A stretch of 64,000 nt of DNA from Azoarcus olearius (lineage in GTDB: Bacteria > Pseudomonadota > Gammaproteobacteria > Burkholderiales > Rhodocyclaceae), in contig NZ_CP016210.1 in NCBI RefSeq assembly GCF_001682385.1, forward strand, positions 4,030,001 to 4,094,000, written 5' to 3'. The notes beneath the pieces are model-generated. The model had not been told where the DNA came from. It was given only the letters and a program-made list of their open reading frames with translations, and did not search any database. Each line of letters opens with the position of its first letter. The stretch's first letter is position 1. A program made the translations under genes and the position numbers. Below are positions 7,026-15,974 of the stretch, piece after piece.

Positions 7026-9005
7026 CTAGCTGGCAAGACGCGTTTTGAGCAGTTGCAAGCGGCTTCGCAGGCCGCTGCTACGGATCAGACGCCATTGCAT
7101 CGCCAGCCAGCGCGGGTTGAGGGCGCGGCGCGCCAACTGCGACAGGCTGCTGACAGGCAATGCGGCAGGTTGCGGAGCCGGCTCGCCGGCCACCGTTGCG
7201 ACTGCGGGATGCGGACGCGGCCCGAAGCCGCAACGCAGTCGGAACACCTCGGGTGAGTAGTCGCGGATGATCTCGTTCTCGGCCGCCTCGTCCCAGGTGC
7301 GGGCCGGGAACTCCTGCTTCACGTCTATCACGATCGTTGCCGCAAGCTGCTGCTCGATCTCGTGATCGGCAACGAGCACGGCCAGAGGCCGGCCATCAAG
7401 GTAAGGCAATGCGAGTGCAATATCCTCACGGATCGCGGCCGTGCGGAACATGAAGCGACCGTACCCGGAAGGGCACAACCGGTCCACGTGCCCGAAATCC
7501 ACCAGTTCGTGCACCTGATGGATGGGCGCCTCGCCGTTTTTCAGAATCGCCGCGGTTGCCGCACACCCGGCCCCCGGGTTGCGGCGGAGCGCGGCGGCCA
7601 GCGTGCTCACGTGGTTGGAGAACAGATGCTCGTTCGGGGCCACGAATACGAACGCCTCTGCATCGAGATCGCTGATCAACTCAAGCATGACCTCGCCCAA
7701 CCGCCGCCGCCGACCGACACCGGAGCCGGGCTCGATCTCGGTAAACGCCACACGCCGCACGGCGAAGGGCACCGGTGACAGCGCCACGTGCGCAGCGATG
7801 TCCTCGGCGAACAACTCGGCCACTCGGGGCTCGACCACCAGCACAGGGTCCAGCGCCGCGTAATCCTGTACGCGCACGCTGTCGACATGCATGCGCAGTT
7901 GCGCCTCGGAATACTCCGGCATGAGCATGAAGAGCTTCACGCGTGCGCGTGCCGCGACATCCAGGCCGGCCCGCTCCGCCAACGCCTGCTTGCGCTCGAG
8001 CAAACCCTCATACAAGGCGCGCAGGTTGCCGATCAACGTGAACTTCTCACGGAAGATAGCTTGCGCACGCGCGATCATGCCCACCGCCTCATCGGGGTGA
8101 CTGCGCGCCCACTCGAGATGACGCGTGACATCGGCCAGAATCTGCTCTGCCGAGACGCGGCTGTCGATGTAGAGCAGCGAATCTCCGAAGAACCGCCGCG
8201 CGAAGGGGTTTTCGTCGCAGATCACCAAAGCCCCCGCCGCGATGCTCTCGAACAGGCGGTTCGACATCAGGGCCGACTCCTTATGGGCCGCGGAGGACAG
8301 CACCAGTGCAATGCCGGCACGGGAGATTTCGTCGAGCATCGACACCCCGTCGAAGGGGACCTCCCGCACATAGCTCTGATAGCCCTCCCAGACCTTTACG
8401 CCCTGGAACACACGCGGCCCATAGATCCGCAGCAGGCCCGAGTCATCCAGGCGCTTCAGCACTTCCTGATGGCGCGACTTGCCTCCATTGATCGCCTCCC
8501 AGTTGATGCCTGCGTAGAAGAGCTTGCCGTCGCCCAGCGACGGTTCATGCACGATATCGGGGGTGGAGTGATAGAGACGGAAATGGGGGGGCAGGTGGGT
8601 GCCGGCCGAACGGATCATGCGCGACACATGATCGTCCGCCGCCTGCGAACTGCAACTGAGAAAATCGTCGTGCGTGGTGAGGTTGCGCGAGCACCGCTGG
8701 TAACCCCACTCGTGATAGAACTTCAGTGGGTTCCAAAGCGCAACGAAGGAAAACGCGTCATATAGCTTGGGCGTGTCGTAGTGCAGGTGAATGACGAAAT
8801 CGACGTTGCTGCGGGACACCCGCCCGCCTCCGCCCGACAGCACAGTACCGTCGGCCAGCACTTCGATGCATTCGACCCCCAGGGCCGCAGCGGCGAGTTT
8901 CAGCCGTGCGATGCATTCGTCTTCGGCTGTCTTAATCTCGGGCCACAGTTTGACAACGGCAAAACGGCCGACAAGGCCAGTTGGAATAGCATACTCAGAG
9001 GACAT
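7026..9005 (-). CDS. Large two-domain glycosyltransferase
   Basis: A 659-residue protein. The first half ends in a GT-B-like C-lobe: FYAGINWEAINGG, RIYGPRVFQG, then SNRLFESIAAGALVICDENPF, which fits the conserved E...G donor-binding region of group 1 glycosyltransferases. From about residue 355 a second module begins (VKLFMLMPEYSE) with VFVAPNEHLFSNHVSTL, arranged like a GT-A/GT2 domain but without an obvious DxD. The start at 9005 (MSSEYAIPTG) is preferred over an in-frame codon at 9062 because the extra peptide is low-complexity and proline/glycine-rich. It lies between fcl and wzm in the same minus-strand run, so it is likely a fucose or other sugar transferase of the exported polysaccharide. 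Donor and acceptor are unknown, and domain 2 may be inactive. Confidence 0.75.
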   Translation of the reverse strand: MSSEYAIPTGLVGRFAVVKLWPEIKTAEDECIARLKLAAAALGVECIEVLADGTVLSGGGGRVSRSNVDFVIHLHYDTPKLYDAFSFVALWNPLKFYHEWGYQRCSRNLTTHDDFLSCSSQAADDHVSRMIRSAGTHLPPHFRLYHSTPDIVHEPSLGDGKLFYAGINWEAINGGKSRHQEVLKRLDDSGLLRIYGPRVFQGVKVWEGYQSYVREVPFDGVSMLDEISRAGIALVLSSAAHKESALMSNRLFESIAAGALVICDENPFARRFFGDSLLYIDSRVSAEQILADVTRHLEWARSHPDEAVGMIARAQAIFREKFTLIGNLRALYEGLLERKQALAERAGLDVAARARVKLFMLMPEYSEAQLRMHVDSVRVQDYAALDPVLVVEPRVAELFAEDIAAHVALSPVPFAVRRVAFTEIEPGSGVGRRRRLGEVMLELISDLDAEAFVFVAPNEHLFSNHVSTLAAALRRNPGAGCAATAAILKNGEAPIHQVHELVDFGHVDRLCPSGYGRFMFRTAAIREDIALALPYLDGRPLAVLVADHEIEQQLAATIVIDVKQEFPARTWDEAAENEIIRDYSPEVFRLRCGFGPRPHPAVATVAGEPAPQPAALPVSSLSQLARRALNPRWLAMQWRLIRSSGLRSRLQLLKTRLAS

Positions 9006-9082
9006 CTTGGACGTTCCGGGGGGTCGGAAAAAAGGCGCGCGGTATCCTCCGCGCGGCGGCACGAACGAAGAGGGCAGCCGCC

Positions 9083-10078
9083 TCAGTCGCCGATGCGGGC
9101 GCGGCGCGCCGGATCTTCAAGAATCTGCATGAAATCCTGGTAGGCGCTGCGCAGGCCCAGTCGCTCGTCTACCTTCGGGACCCAGCCAAGCGCGCGGATG
9201 CGGCTGCTGTCGAGCAACTTGCGCATGGTGCCGTTCGGTTTGCTTGCGTCGTAGACGATGCGCCCCTTGAAGCCAACGACGTCAGCGATGATGGACGCCA
9301 GTTCCGAGATAGCAAGGTCGTGGCCACAGCCGACGTTGTAGAGATCGTGGGTGGTCGGCGCACGCATCACATACTTCATCGCATCCGCGAGGTCATCGAC
9401 GTGCAGGAGTTCGCGACGCGGGGTTCCGTCGCCCCACACGACGAACTCGTCAGCCCCTTGCATCTTTGCCTCGTGCGCCCGCCGCAGGATGCCCGCCACT
9501 ACATGGCTGTGCTGCGGGTGGTAGTTGTCCCCCGGCCCGTACAGGTTGGGCGGAATGACCGCAACGAAATTGCAGCCGTACTGGCGGCGATAGGCCGAAC
9601 ACATTTCGATTCCGGCAATCTTGCTAACGGCGTACGAACGGATGTTGGCATCGAGCGGCCCGGTCAGCAGGGCGTCTTCGGCGATGGGTTGCGGCGCCAG
9701 GGACGGATAGGTGCAGTTGGACGCCACGAAGACGAGCTTCTGTACGCCGCTTCGATAAGCGCCGTCGATGACGTTGCACTGAATCAGCAGGTTCTCGCGA
9801 ACAAAGTCCGCGGGCAACGTCGCATTGGCATGGATTCCGCCTACCTTGGCGCCGATATGGAAGACAAGCTCGGGACGATTCGCTTCCATCCATGCGTAGA
9901 CAGCAGCCTGGTTGCAGAGATCGACTTCTGCGCGTGTGGTGAGCAGTAGCTCGGCACCTTCGCCGGCAAGACTGCGAACCATTGCGGAACCGAGCATCCC
10001 TCGGTGCCCGGTCACCCAGATCCGCTTGCCCTCGAAGGAGGCAATCGTTCCATCCTGCTGGTTTTGAGTTGAAGCCAT
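9083..10078 (-). CDS. fcl: GDP-L-fucose synthase (GDP-4-keto-6-deoxymannose epimerase/reductase)
   Basis: A 331-residue extended short-chain dehydrogenase. The Rossmann motif is VTGHRGMLGSAM (about 21-32), and the signature GAKVGGIHAN is present. The catalytic pair is YAVSK (Tyr-xxx-Lys). The usual SSCIYP active-site stretch reads SNCTYP, keeping the Ser and Cys equivalent to E. coli Ser107 and Cys109 while the middle Ser is Asn. Downstream are NLYGPGDN and the substrate-site WGDGTPRRELLHVDDLA, all typical of Fcl/WcaG. It converts GDP-4-keto-6-deoxy-D-mannose to GDP-L-fucose with NADPH. No gmd (the preceding dehydratase) is in the window. First gene of the minus-strand polysaccharide run here, with a possible extended -10 about 150 bases upstream. 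Confidence 0.93.
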   Translation of the reverse strand: MASTQNQQDGTIASFEGKRIWVTGHRGMLGSAMVRSLAGEGAELLLTTRAEVDLCNQAAVYAWMEANRPELVFHIGAKVGGIHANATLPADFVRENLLIQCNVIDGAYRSGVQKLVFVASNCTYPSLAPQPIAEDALLTGPLDANIRSYAVSKIAGIEMCSAYRRQYGCNFVAVIPPNLYGPGDNYHPQHSHVVAGILRRAHEAKMQGADEFVVWGDGTPRRELLHVDDLADAMKYVMRAPTTHDLYNVGCGHDLAISELASIIADVVGFKGRIVYDASKPNGTMRKLLDSSRIRALGWVPKVDERLGLRSAYQDFMQILEDPARRARIGD

Positions 10079-10230
10079 CGCTGAATTCCGTCAGTCAAAT
10101 TTCTTTTGTTCGAAGCAGCCCGCATACCGGCCACAGCATGGACGACACCAGGGGTAAAGGGCGGGCCGGCCCTCCCCGGTCCCGCGCACTTGGCCTCACA
10201 CGAGGCGCGCCGGCTTTCGTCACAAAGCGC

Positions 10231-10239
10231 ATTATCTCA
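10231..10239 (-). promoter_or_regulatory. Candidate extended -10 promoter for the fcl polysaccharide run
   Basis: On the minus strand this reads TGAGATAAT, a TGN-extended -10 one base off TATAAT. The -35 is poor, as is allowed for extended -10 promoters. It would give a leader of about 145 bases before fcl. There is no other good candidate in the 285-bp gap between fcl and polA. Confidence 0.4.
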
Positions 10240-10329
10240 CCTGCAACCTCCGCAGATGCTACCGCGCCGCACAAGCCTAGCAGCTAAGCGTTGCCATCCG
10301 GAATACGGCAAAAGGCTGAAACAAACATC

Positions 10330-10362
10330 GGCTCCGTCTGCGGACAGCCTGCAGACGGAGCC
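10330..10362 (-). terminator. Intrinsic terminator of polA
   Basis: A perfect 12-bp inverted repeat (GGCTCCGTCTGC / GCAGACGGAGCC) with a 9-base loop starts 1 base after the polA stop. On the minus strand it is followed by GATGTTTGTTTC, a loose T-rich tail. Confidence 0.8.
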
Positions 10363-10363
10363 T

Positions 10364-13120
10364 TCAATGCGCCTCATCCCAGTTGTTTCCAACCCCCACT
10401 TCCACCAGCAGCGGGACCGAAAGTGCGGCGACGCCGCCCATGAGGCCCGGAAGCGCTGCGCGCAATGTCTCGACTTCCGCTACCGGCACCTCCAGTACCA
10501 ACTCATCGTGCACCTGCAGCACCAGCCGCGACTTCAGTCCCGATGCCCTTAGCCAGCCGCTGACCGCGATCATCGCCTTCTTGATCAGATCCGCCGCGGT
10601 GCCCTGCATCGGCGCGTTGATTGCGGCCCGCTCCGCGGCCTGGCGGCGGCCGGCTTGTTGGGCGCGGATGTCGGGCAGGTGCAGGCGGCGGCCGAACACG
10701 GTTTCGACATAGCCCTTGTCCTTCGCTTCGGCCTTGATCCGTTCCATGTAGTCGGCCACGCCGGGATAGCGCGCGAAATAGCGGTCGATCCAGGCCTGCG
10801 CGGCGCCGCGTTCGATGCCGAGGTTCTTCGCGAGGCCGTGCGCACTCATGCCGTAGATCAGGCCGAAGTTGATGACCTTGGCGTAACGGCGCTGCTCGCT
10901 GCTGACCTCCGACGGGGCGACGCCGAACACTTCGGCGGCGGTAGCACGATGCACATCTTCGCCCTCCGCGAAGGCCTCGAGCAGGCGGGCGTCGCCCGAC
11001 AGGTGGGCCATGATGCGCAGTTCGATCTGCGAGTAGTCGGCCGAGACGATGACATGGTCGCGCGGGGCGATGAAGGCGGCGCGAATGCGGCGCCCTTCCG
11101 CGGTGCGGATCGGGATGTTCTGCAGGTTGGGGTCGGTACTGGCCAGGCGGCCGGTGACCGCGGTGGCCTGCGAGAAGCAGGTGTGCACCCGGCCGGTCTT
11201 GGGGTTGACCATGCGCGGCAGTTTGTCGGCATAGGTGCTCTTCAACTTGGCGAGGCTGCGATGCTCCAGCAGCAGCTTGGGCAGCGGGTAGTCCTCGGCA
11301 AGCTGGGTGAGCACGTCCTCGTCGGTGGAGGGCTGGCCGGTGGCGGTCTTCTTGAGCACCGGCAGGGCGAGCTTGCCGAACAGGATCTCGCCGAGCTGCT
11401 TGGGCGAACCGAGATTGAACGGCTGCCCGGCAAGCACGTGGGCCTCCGCTTCCAGGCCGAGCAGGCGGCGGCCGAGTTCCTCGCCGTGCTGGGCGAGCAG
11501 GAAGGGGTCGATGAGGACGCCGGTGCGCTCCATCTCGAACAACACCTGCAGCGTGGGGAGTTCCACGTCGCGATACAGCGCCGCCAGCCGCGGCAGCGCT
11601 TCCACCTGGGGCCACAGCGTCTCGTGCAGGCGCAGGGTCACGTCGGCGTCCTCGGCGGCATAGGCGGCGGCGCAGTCCAGCGCCACTTCATCGAAGCCGA
11701 TCTGCTTGGCGCCCTTGCCGCACACCTCGGTGTAGGGAATCGTGGTCAGGCCGAGGTGACGCTTGGCGAGCGAGTCCATGTCATGCGGCTTGTCGCTCTC
11801 GAGCACGTAGGATTCGAGCAGGGTGTCGTGGGTGATGCCGCCGAGGCGGATGCCGTGATTGAGCAGCACATGGGCGTCGTACTTCAGGTTCTGCCCAAGC
11901 TTTGCGTGGCGATCGGATTCCAGCCACGGCTTCAGCCGCGCCAGCACCTCGTCGAGCGGCAGCTGCTGCGGTACGTCGGTGCCGCGGTGGGCCAGCGGCA
12001 GATAGGCGGCTTCGCCCTGCGCCAGTGCGAAGGACATGCCAACCAGGCGCGCGCTCATCGGGTCCAGGCTGGTGGTCTCGGTATCGAATGCCACCAGCGG
12101 GGTGGCCTCCAGCCGCGCCACCCAGGTATCGAACTGCGCCCAGTCGAGCAGGGTGAGGTACCCCACGCGATGCGCGCCAGGCTCCGTTTGCGGCGGGTCC
12201 ACCGGCTCGGTTTCAACCGCGGCGAAGTTGCGGCGCAGGCCGTTGCCCGCCGGCGCAGACCGCCCCGGCCGGTTGCCGTCGGCGATGTCCTGCAGCCAGC
12301 TGCGGAACTCGAAGCGTTCGTAGAGCGCCTTCAGGGCCTCGCGGTCGTCGTCGCGCGCCGGCAGTTCGTCCAGCGTCACCGGCAGCGGAATGTCCGTCGC
12401 CACCGTCACCAGCCGGCGCCCCAGCGGCAGGAACTCGAGGTGCTTGCGCAGGTTCTCGCCCACCTTGCCGCCGACCTTGTCGGCGCTGGCGACGAGCGCA
12501 TCCAGCGTGCCGTACTCGGTCAGCCACTTCACCGCGGTCTTGGGGCCGCACTTCTCCACACCCGGCACGTTGTCCACCGTGTCGCCAACCAGGGCCAGGT
12601 AGTCCACGATGCGTTCCGGCGGCACGCCGAACTTGGCCGTCACCCCGGCTTCGTCCAGCACCTCCTCGCTCATCGTGTTCACCCAGCGCACACCGGGCCG
12701 CACCAGCTGGGTGAGGTCTTTGTCGCCGGTGGAGATCACGACCTCCCAGCCGCGCTCGACGGCCTGCCGGGTAAGCGTGCCGATGACATCGTCGGCCTCC
12801 ACGCCATCCACCGATAGCAGCGGCCAGCCTTCGGCCTGGACCGCGGCATGCAGCGGCTCCACCTGCACGCGCAGGTCGTCCGGCATCGACGGCCGGTTGG
12901 CCTTGTAGTCCGGGTACCAGTCGTCGCGGAAGGTCTTGCCCTTGGCATCGAACACACAGGCGCGATACTCCGCCTTGTAGTCACTCTCCAGCCGACGTAG
13001 CATCGACAGCACCCCGCGGATGGCGCCAGTCGGCTCGCCGCGCGAATTACGCAGGTCGGGCAGCGCATGGAAGGCTCGATAAAGATAGCTGGAGCCGTCG
13101 ACGAGCAGCAGGGTGGGCAT
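10364..13120 (-). CDS. polA: DNA polymerase I
   Basis: A 918-residue, full-length polymerase I. Residues 1-280 are the 5'-3' exonuclease (LLLVDGSSYLYRAFHAL; the acidic metal site GVEADDVIGTL; STGDKDLTQLV; helix-hairpin-helix near VGDTVDNVPGV). The 3'-5' proofreading domain keeps exo I (FDTETTSLD), exo II (GQNLKYDAHVL) and exo III (YAAEDADVTL), so proofreading appears intact. The polymerase domain has motif A DYSQIELRIMAHLSGD, motif B RRYAKVINFGLIYGM and motif C QVHDELVLEV. It fills gaps and replaces RNA primers. The gene ends in its own hairpin terminator and is divergent from the LOG-family gene, with an 81-bp gap. Start ATG at 13120 gives the usual MPTLLLVDGSS N-terminus. Confidence 0.98.
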   Translation of the reverse strand: MPTLLLVDGSSYLYRAFHALPDLRNSRGEPTGAIRGVLSMLRRLESDYKAEYRACVFDAKGKTFRDDWYPDYKANRPSMPDDLRVQVEPLHAAVQAEGWPLLSVDGVEADDVIGTLTRQAVERGWEVVISTGDKDLTQLVRPGVRWVNTMSEEVLDEAGVTAKFGVPPERIVDYLALVGDTVDNVPGVEKCGPKTAVKWLTEYGTLDALVASADKVGGKVGENLRKHLEFLPLGRRLVTVATDIPLPVTLDELPARDDDREALKALYERFEFRSWLQDIADGNRPGRSAPAGNGLRRNFAAVETEPVDPPQTEPGAHRVGYLTLLDWAQFDTWVARLEATPLVAFDTETTSLDPMSARLVGMSFALAQGEAAYLPLAHRGTDVPQQLPLDEVLARLKPWLESDRHAKLGQNLKYDAHVLLNHGIRLGGITHDTLLESYVLESDKPHDMDSLAKRHLGLTTIPYTEVCGKGAKQIGFDEVALDCAAAYAAEDADVTLRLHETLWPQVEALPRLAALYRDVELPTLQVLFEMERTGVLIDPFLLAQHGEELGRRLLGLEAEAHVLAGQPFNLGSPKQLGEILFGKLALPVLKKTATGQPSTDEDVLTQLAEDYPLPKLLLEHRSLAKLKSTYADKLPRMVNPKTGRVHTCFSQATAVTGRLASTDPNLQNIPIRTAEGRRIRAAFIAPRDHVIVSADYSQIELRIMAHLSGDARLLEAFAEGEDVHRATAAEVFGVAPSEVSSEQRRYAKVINFGLIYGMSAHGLAKNLGIERGAAQAWIDRYFARYPGVADYMERIKAEAKDKGYVETVFGRRLHLPDIRAQQAGRRQAAERAAINAPMQGTAADLIKKAMIAVSGWLRASGLKSRLVLQVHDELVLEVPVAEVETLRAALPGLMGGVAALSVPLLVEVGVGNNWDEAH

Positions 13121-13201
13121 CGTGGATTCCTGGCGGCGGGCCGGGACGACGGACGCACGCGAGCGTCATCCCGGCCGAGAACAAAGACAGTAGAGAAACG
13201 A

Positions 13202-13924
13202 ATGACCGCGAAAGACAAGCTCTCCCACAGCCTGCAAGGCACCGCGCCGCGCTTCAACGCGCGCGAGTCCTGGCGAATCTTCGGAATTATGGCAGAGTTC
13301 GTCGAGGCGACCGAACGCCTCAATGCCATTCGCCCGGCGGTATCCATCTTCGGCAGTGCGCGCATTCCGCCCGACCACATGTACTACATGCTCACCGAGC
13401 AGATCGCCCGGCAGCTGTCGGATGCGGGCTTCTCGGTGATCTCCGGCGGCGGCCCGGGCATCATGGAGGCCGCCAACAAGGGCGCCTTCTTCGGCAAGAG
13501 CCCCTCGGTCGGCCTCAACATCCAGCTGCCGATGGAGCAGCAGGCCAACCCCTACCAGGACATCTCGCAGACCTTCCAGCACTTCTTCGCGCGCAAGTTC
13601 ATGTTCGTGAAGTTCGCCGCCGCCTATGTGGTGATGCCGGGCGGTTTCGGCACGCTGGACGAGTTGCTGGAAGCGATGACCCTGATCCAGACCGGCAAGA
13701 GCCGGCGGATTCCGGTGATCCTGGTGCATGGCCCGTTCTGGCAGGGCCTGCTCGACTGGTTCCGCGACCGCCTGGTGGCCGAGCGCATGATCCATCCGGA
13801 CGATCTCGATCTGGTCCAGGTGATCGACAAGCCGGAGGACGTGGTCGAAGCCATCTTCAAGCACTACGAAACCCGCGGCTTCCTGCCGCTGCCTGAAGAA
13901 CATGAACTGATGCTCAACCTTTGA
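13202..13924 (+). CDS. LOG-family (TIGR00730-type) nucleotide phosphoribohydrolase
   Basis: A 240-residue protein of the lysine-decarboxylase-like LOG family. Both family signatures are present: GGGPGIMEAANKGA (about 78-91) and PGGFGTLDE (about 148-156), which form the nucleoside-monophosphate site with the catalytic Arg/Glu. Characterised members split cytokinin riboside 5'-monophosphates or AMP-like nucleotides into base plus ribose 5-phosphate; few, if any, are real lysine decarboxylases. The frame is open upstream to 13067, but that stretch runs into polA. The ATG at 13202 (MTAKDKLSHSLQ) gives a normal family N-terminus. Divergent from polA. Physiological substrate here is not known. Confidence 0.88.
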   Translation: MTAKDKLSHSLQGTAPRFNARESWRIFGIMAEFVEATERLNAIRPAVSIFGSARIPPDHMYYMLTEQIARQLSDAGFSVISGGGPGIMEAANKGAFFGKSPSVGLNIQLPMEQQANPYQDISQTFQHFFARKFMFVKFAAAYVVMPGGFGTLDELLEAMTLIQTGKSRRIPVILVHGPFWQGLLDWFRDRLVAERMIHPDDLDLVQVIDKPEDVVEAIFKHYETRGFLPLPEEHELMLNL

Positions 13925-14009
13925 ACCCGTTTCGGCCGCGGAACACCCCTGCGCGCGGTTGCACGGCGCCCGGCCGGGCCGGCGTCGGAAAGCGGCGCCC
14001 CTTGCCCAC

Positions 14010-14018
14010 TGCTAGAAT
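14010..14018 (+). promoter_or_regulatory. Candidate extended -10 promoter upstream of the DUF2782-thrB run
   Basis: Reads TGCTAGAAT, a TGN-extended -10. It sits 25 bases before the DUF2782 start and directly ahead of an AAGGAGAA ribosome site. Confidence 0.45.
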
Positions 14019-14043
14019 CCGCGCCCACTCAAGGAGAACCACC

Positions 14044-14367
14044 ATGCGTCGCATCCTCGCCGCCGCGCTGTTCGCCGCAGCCCTGCCCGCCTTCGCCCAG
14101 CAGCCGCCCAAGCTCGAACCGATCCCCGAACCGCCGCCCCCGCCGCCGGGCATGACCGACACCGAAGAGCCGCAGGTCACCATCCGCAAGCGCGGCGAGG
14201 ACGAAGTCACCGAGTACCGCGTACGCGGCAAGCTTTACATGGTGAAGGTGACCCCGCCGCACGGCGTGCCTTACTACCTCGTCGACAAGGAAGGCAACGG
14301 CCAGATGGTGCGCGACGACACCGCACCCACGCTCGCGGTGCCGATGTGGGTGATCAAGAGCTGGTAA
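14044..14367 (+). CDS. DUF2782 periplasmic protein
   Basis: A 107-residue protein with a clear Sec signal peptide (MRRILAAALFAAALPAFAQ, cleavage after AFA). A proline-rich linker (EPPPPPPGM) comes next, followed by the DUF2782 core (EPQVTIRKRGEDEVTEYRVRGKLYMVKVTPPHG) and a C-terminal MWVIKSW. Function unknown; the family sits next to polA and thrB in Rhodocyclales and relatives. The ATG at 14044 has a strong AAGGAGAA ribosome site 5 bases upstream, so the longer open frame (from 13921) is rejected. It overlaps the following DNA glycosylase gene by 22 bp, which suggests coupled translation. Confidence 0.88.
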   Translation: MRRILAAALFAAALPAFAQQPPKLEPIPEPPPPPPGMTDTEEPQVTIRKRGEDEVTEYRVRGKLYMVKVTPPHGVPYYLVDKEGNGQMVRDDTAPTLAVPMWVIKSW

Positions 14368-14906
14368 GCAGCGCACCCGAGGTCCGCAGTTTTGCGCCGG
14401 TGTGGCGCAGCGATGCGCGCGTGCTCGTGCTTGGCAGCATGCCGGGCGTGGCCTCGCTGACGGCGGCGCAGTACTACGCCCATCCGCGCAATGCGTTCTG
14501 GACCATCATGGGCGCGCTGTTCGGCGCCGGGCCGGCGCTGCCCTACGCCGAACGCCTGCAGCGCCTCCTCGACGCCGGCGTCGCGCTCTGGGATGTCATT
14601 GCATCCTGCCGACGTCCTGGCAGCCTCGACAGCGCGATCGCACCCGACAGCGTCACCCCCAACGACCTGCCGGGACTGATTACCGCCTGCCCGGCACTGG
14701 AGCACCTGTTCTTCAACGGCACCGCGGCGGAAACCGCCTTCCGCCGCCACTTCGCGCGCGGCGACCGGCTGCGCGTGCTGCGACCTACACTGAAACTGCA
14801 GCGCCTGCCCTCCACCAGCCCCGCTCACGCCGCCCGCCCGCTCACCGAAAAACTGTCGGCCTGGGAAGCGGTCAGAGCAGCAGCGTCGGCCCACCCATCC
14901 GCCTGA
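14346..14906 (+). CDS. DNA-deoxyinosine glycosylase (uracil-DNA glycosylase superfamily, family 6-like)
   Basis: A 186-residue member of the UDG fold. Motif 1 is LGSMPGVASLTAAQYYAHPRNAFW (GSMPG with the family's YYxHPxNxFW), and motif 2 is LPSTSPAHA near residue 148. This combination marks the hypoxanthine/deoxyinosine glycosylase branch (TIGR04274-like) rather than Ung or Mug. It would excise hypoxanthine formed by adenine deamination. The start is a GTG at 14346, inside the end of the DUF2782 gene and lacking its own ribosome site; reinitiation after DUF2782 is likely. A GTG at 14400 is possible but would lose the conserved SFAPV start. Its place near polA fits base-excision repair. Confidence 0.85.
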   Translation: MGDQELVSSAPEVRSFAPVWRSDARVLVLGSMPGVASLTAAQYYAHPRNAFWTIMGALFGAGPALPYAERLQRLLDAGVALWDVIASCRRPGSLDSAIAPDSVTPNDLPGLITACPALEHLFFNGTAAETAFRRHFARGDRLRVLRPTLKLQRLPSTSPAHAARPLTEKLSAWEAVRAAASAHPSA

Positions 14907-14926
14907 ACCCGCGCCCGGAAAACACC

Positions 14927-15880
14927 ATGTCCGTATTCACCTCCGTGTCCGACGCCGAACTCGCCCGCTGGCTGCAGAACTACGCCATCGGTCGCCCGGT
15001 GGAGCTGCGCGGCATCTCGGCCGGCGTGCAGAACAGCAACTTCTTCGTCACCACCACGCTGGGCCGCTACGTGCTGACGCTGTTCGAAAGCATTCCGCGC
15101 GCCGAACTGCCGTACTACCTTCACCTGATGGCCCACCTCGCGCGCCATGGTCTGCCGGTGCCGGCACCGATCGCCAACCGCGACAACGAATACCTCGACA
15201 CCCTCAGCGAGCGCCCCGCGGTGCTGGTGATGCGCCTGCCGGGCGTCTCGGTGATGGCGCCCGCGCTGCAGCACTGCGCCAAGGTCGGCGCGATGCTTGC
15301 CGGACTGCATCTTGCCGGCCAGTCCTACGGACGCCGCCAGGACAACCCGCGCGGCCCGGCCTGGCGAACTGCCACGGCCGAAGCGGTGAAGCGCTTCCTG
15401 CCCGCCGCGGAGCAGCGCCTGCTCGACGACGAACTCGCGTTCCAGCGCGGCGTGGACCTCGCGGCGCTGCCGGCGGGCGCCATCCATGCCGACCTCTTCC
15501 GCGACAACGTGCTGTGGGATGGCGAACACATCGGCGGCGTGATCGACTTCTACTTCGCGGGTTACGACGCCCTGCTGTTCGACGTCGCGGTCACCGTCAA
15601 CGACTGGTGCACCGAGGCTGACGGCCAACTCGACCCGGCGCGCTGCGCGGCGCTGCTCGCGGCCTACCACGCCGAACGCCCGTTCACCCCCGCCGAACAC
15701 GCCGCCTGGCCCGGCGTGCTGCGCGCCGCGGCGCTGCGTTTCTGGCTGTCGCGCGCGGCCGATTTCCATCTGCCGCGCGCCGGCGAGATGGTGCTGGTCA
15801 AGAACCCGGATGAGTACCGAGACATCCTGCGCCTGCGCATCGCCGGCGTGCCCGCACTCGATTGCGGCGCGGGGCTTTGA
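14927..15880 (+). CDS. thrB: Homoserine kinase (APH-fold, ThrB type II)
   Basis: A 317-residue kinase of the aminoglycoside-phosphotransferase fold used as homoserine kinase in Beta- and some Gammaproteobacteria. Visible are the N-lobe GISAGVQNSNFFVTTTLGRYVLTLFE (ATP-binding strand pair), the catalytic loop HADLFRDNVLWDG, and the metal-binding GVIDFYFAGYDALLFDVAV. It phosphorylates L-homoserine to O-phospho-homoserine on the threonine pathway. The ATG at 14927 follows the glycosylase stop by 20 bp. GHMP-type ThrB is unrelated, and the DUF2782/polA context supports this identification over a generic phosphotransferase. Confidence 0.92.
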   Translation: MSVFTSVSDAELARWLQNYAIGRPVELRGISAGVQNSNFFVTTTLGRYVLTLFESIPRAELPYYLHLMAHLARHGLPVPAPIANRDNEYLDTLSERPAVLVMRLPGVSVMAPALQHCAKVGAMLAGLHLAGQSYGRRQDNPRGPAWRTATAEAVKRFLPAAEQRLLDDELAFQRGVDLAALPAGAIHADLFRDNVLWDGEHIGGVIDFYFAGYDALLFDVAVTVNDWCTEADGQLDPARCAALLAAYHAERPFTPAEHAAWPGVLRAAALRFWLSRAADFHLPRAGEMVLVKNPDEYRDILRLRIAGVPALDCGAGL

Positions 15881-15974
15881 GCTTGCGATGCCCATCGGCT
15901 AGCATCCGGCCTCCGTACCCGTCCGCCCCCGCGGCCGGACTGCTCGCCCGCCCCGTTTCCAGGCCCTGCCGCCG

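Noticed and set aside
10655-12817. 720-codon open frame antisense to polA
   Set aside because: Same GC-bias shadow effect; the peptide is rich in His/Gln/Arg/Gly with no domain.
13067-13201. Longer N-terminus for the LOG-family protein
   Set aside because: It would overlap the polA start region, lacks a ribosome site and is not typical of the family.
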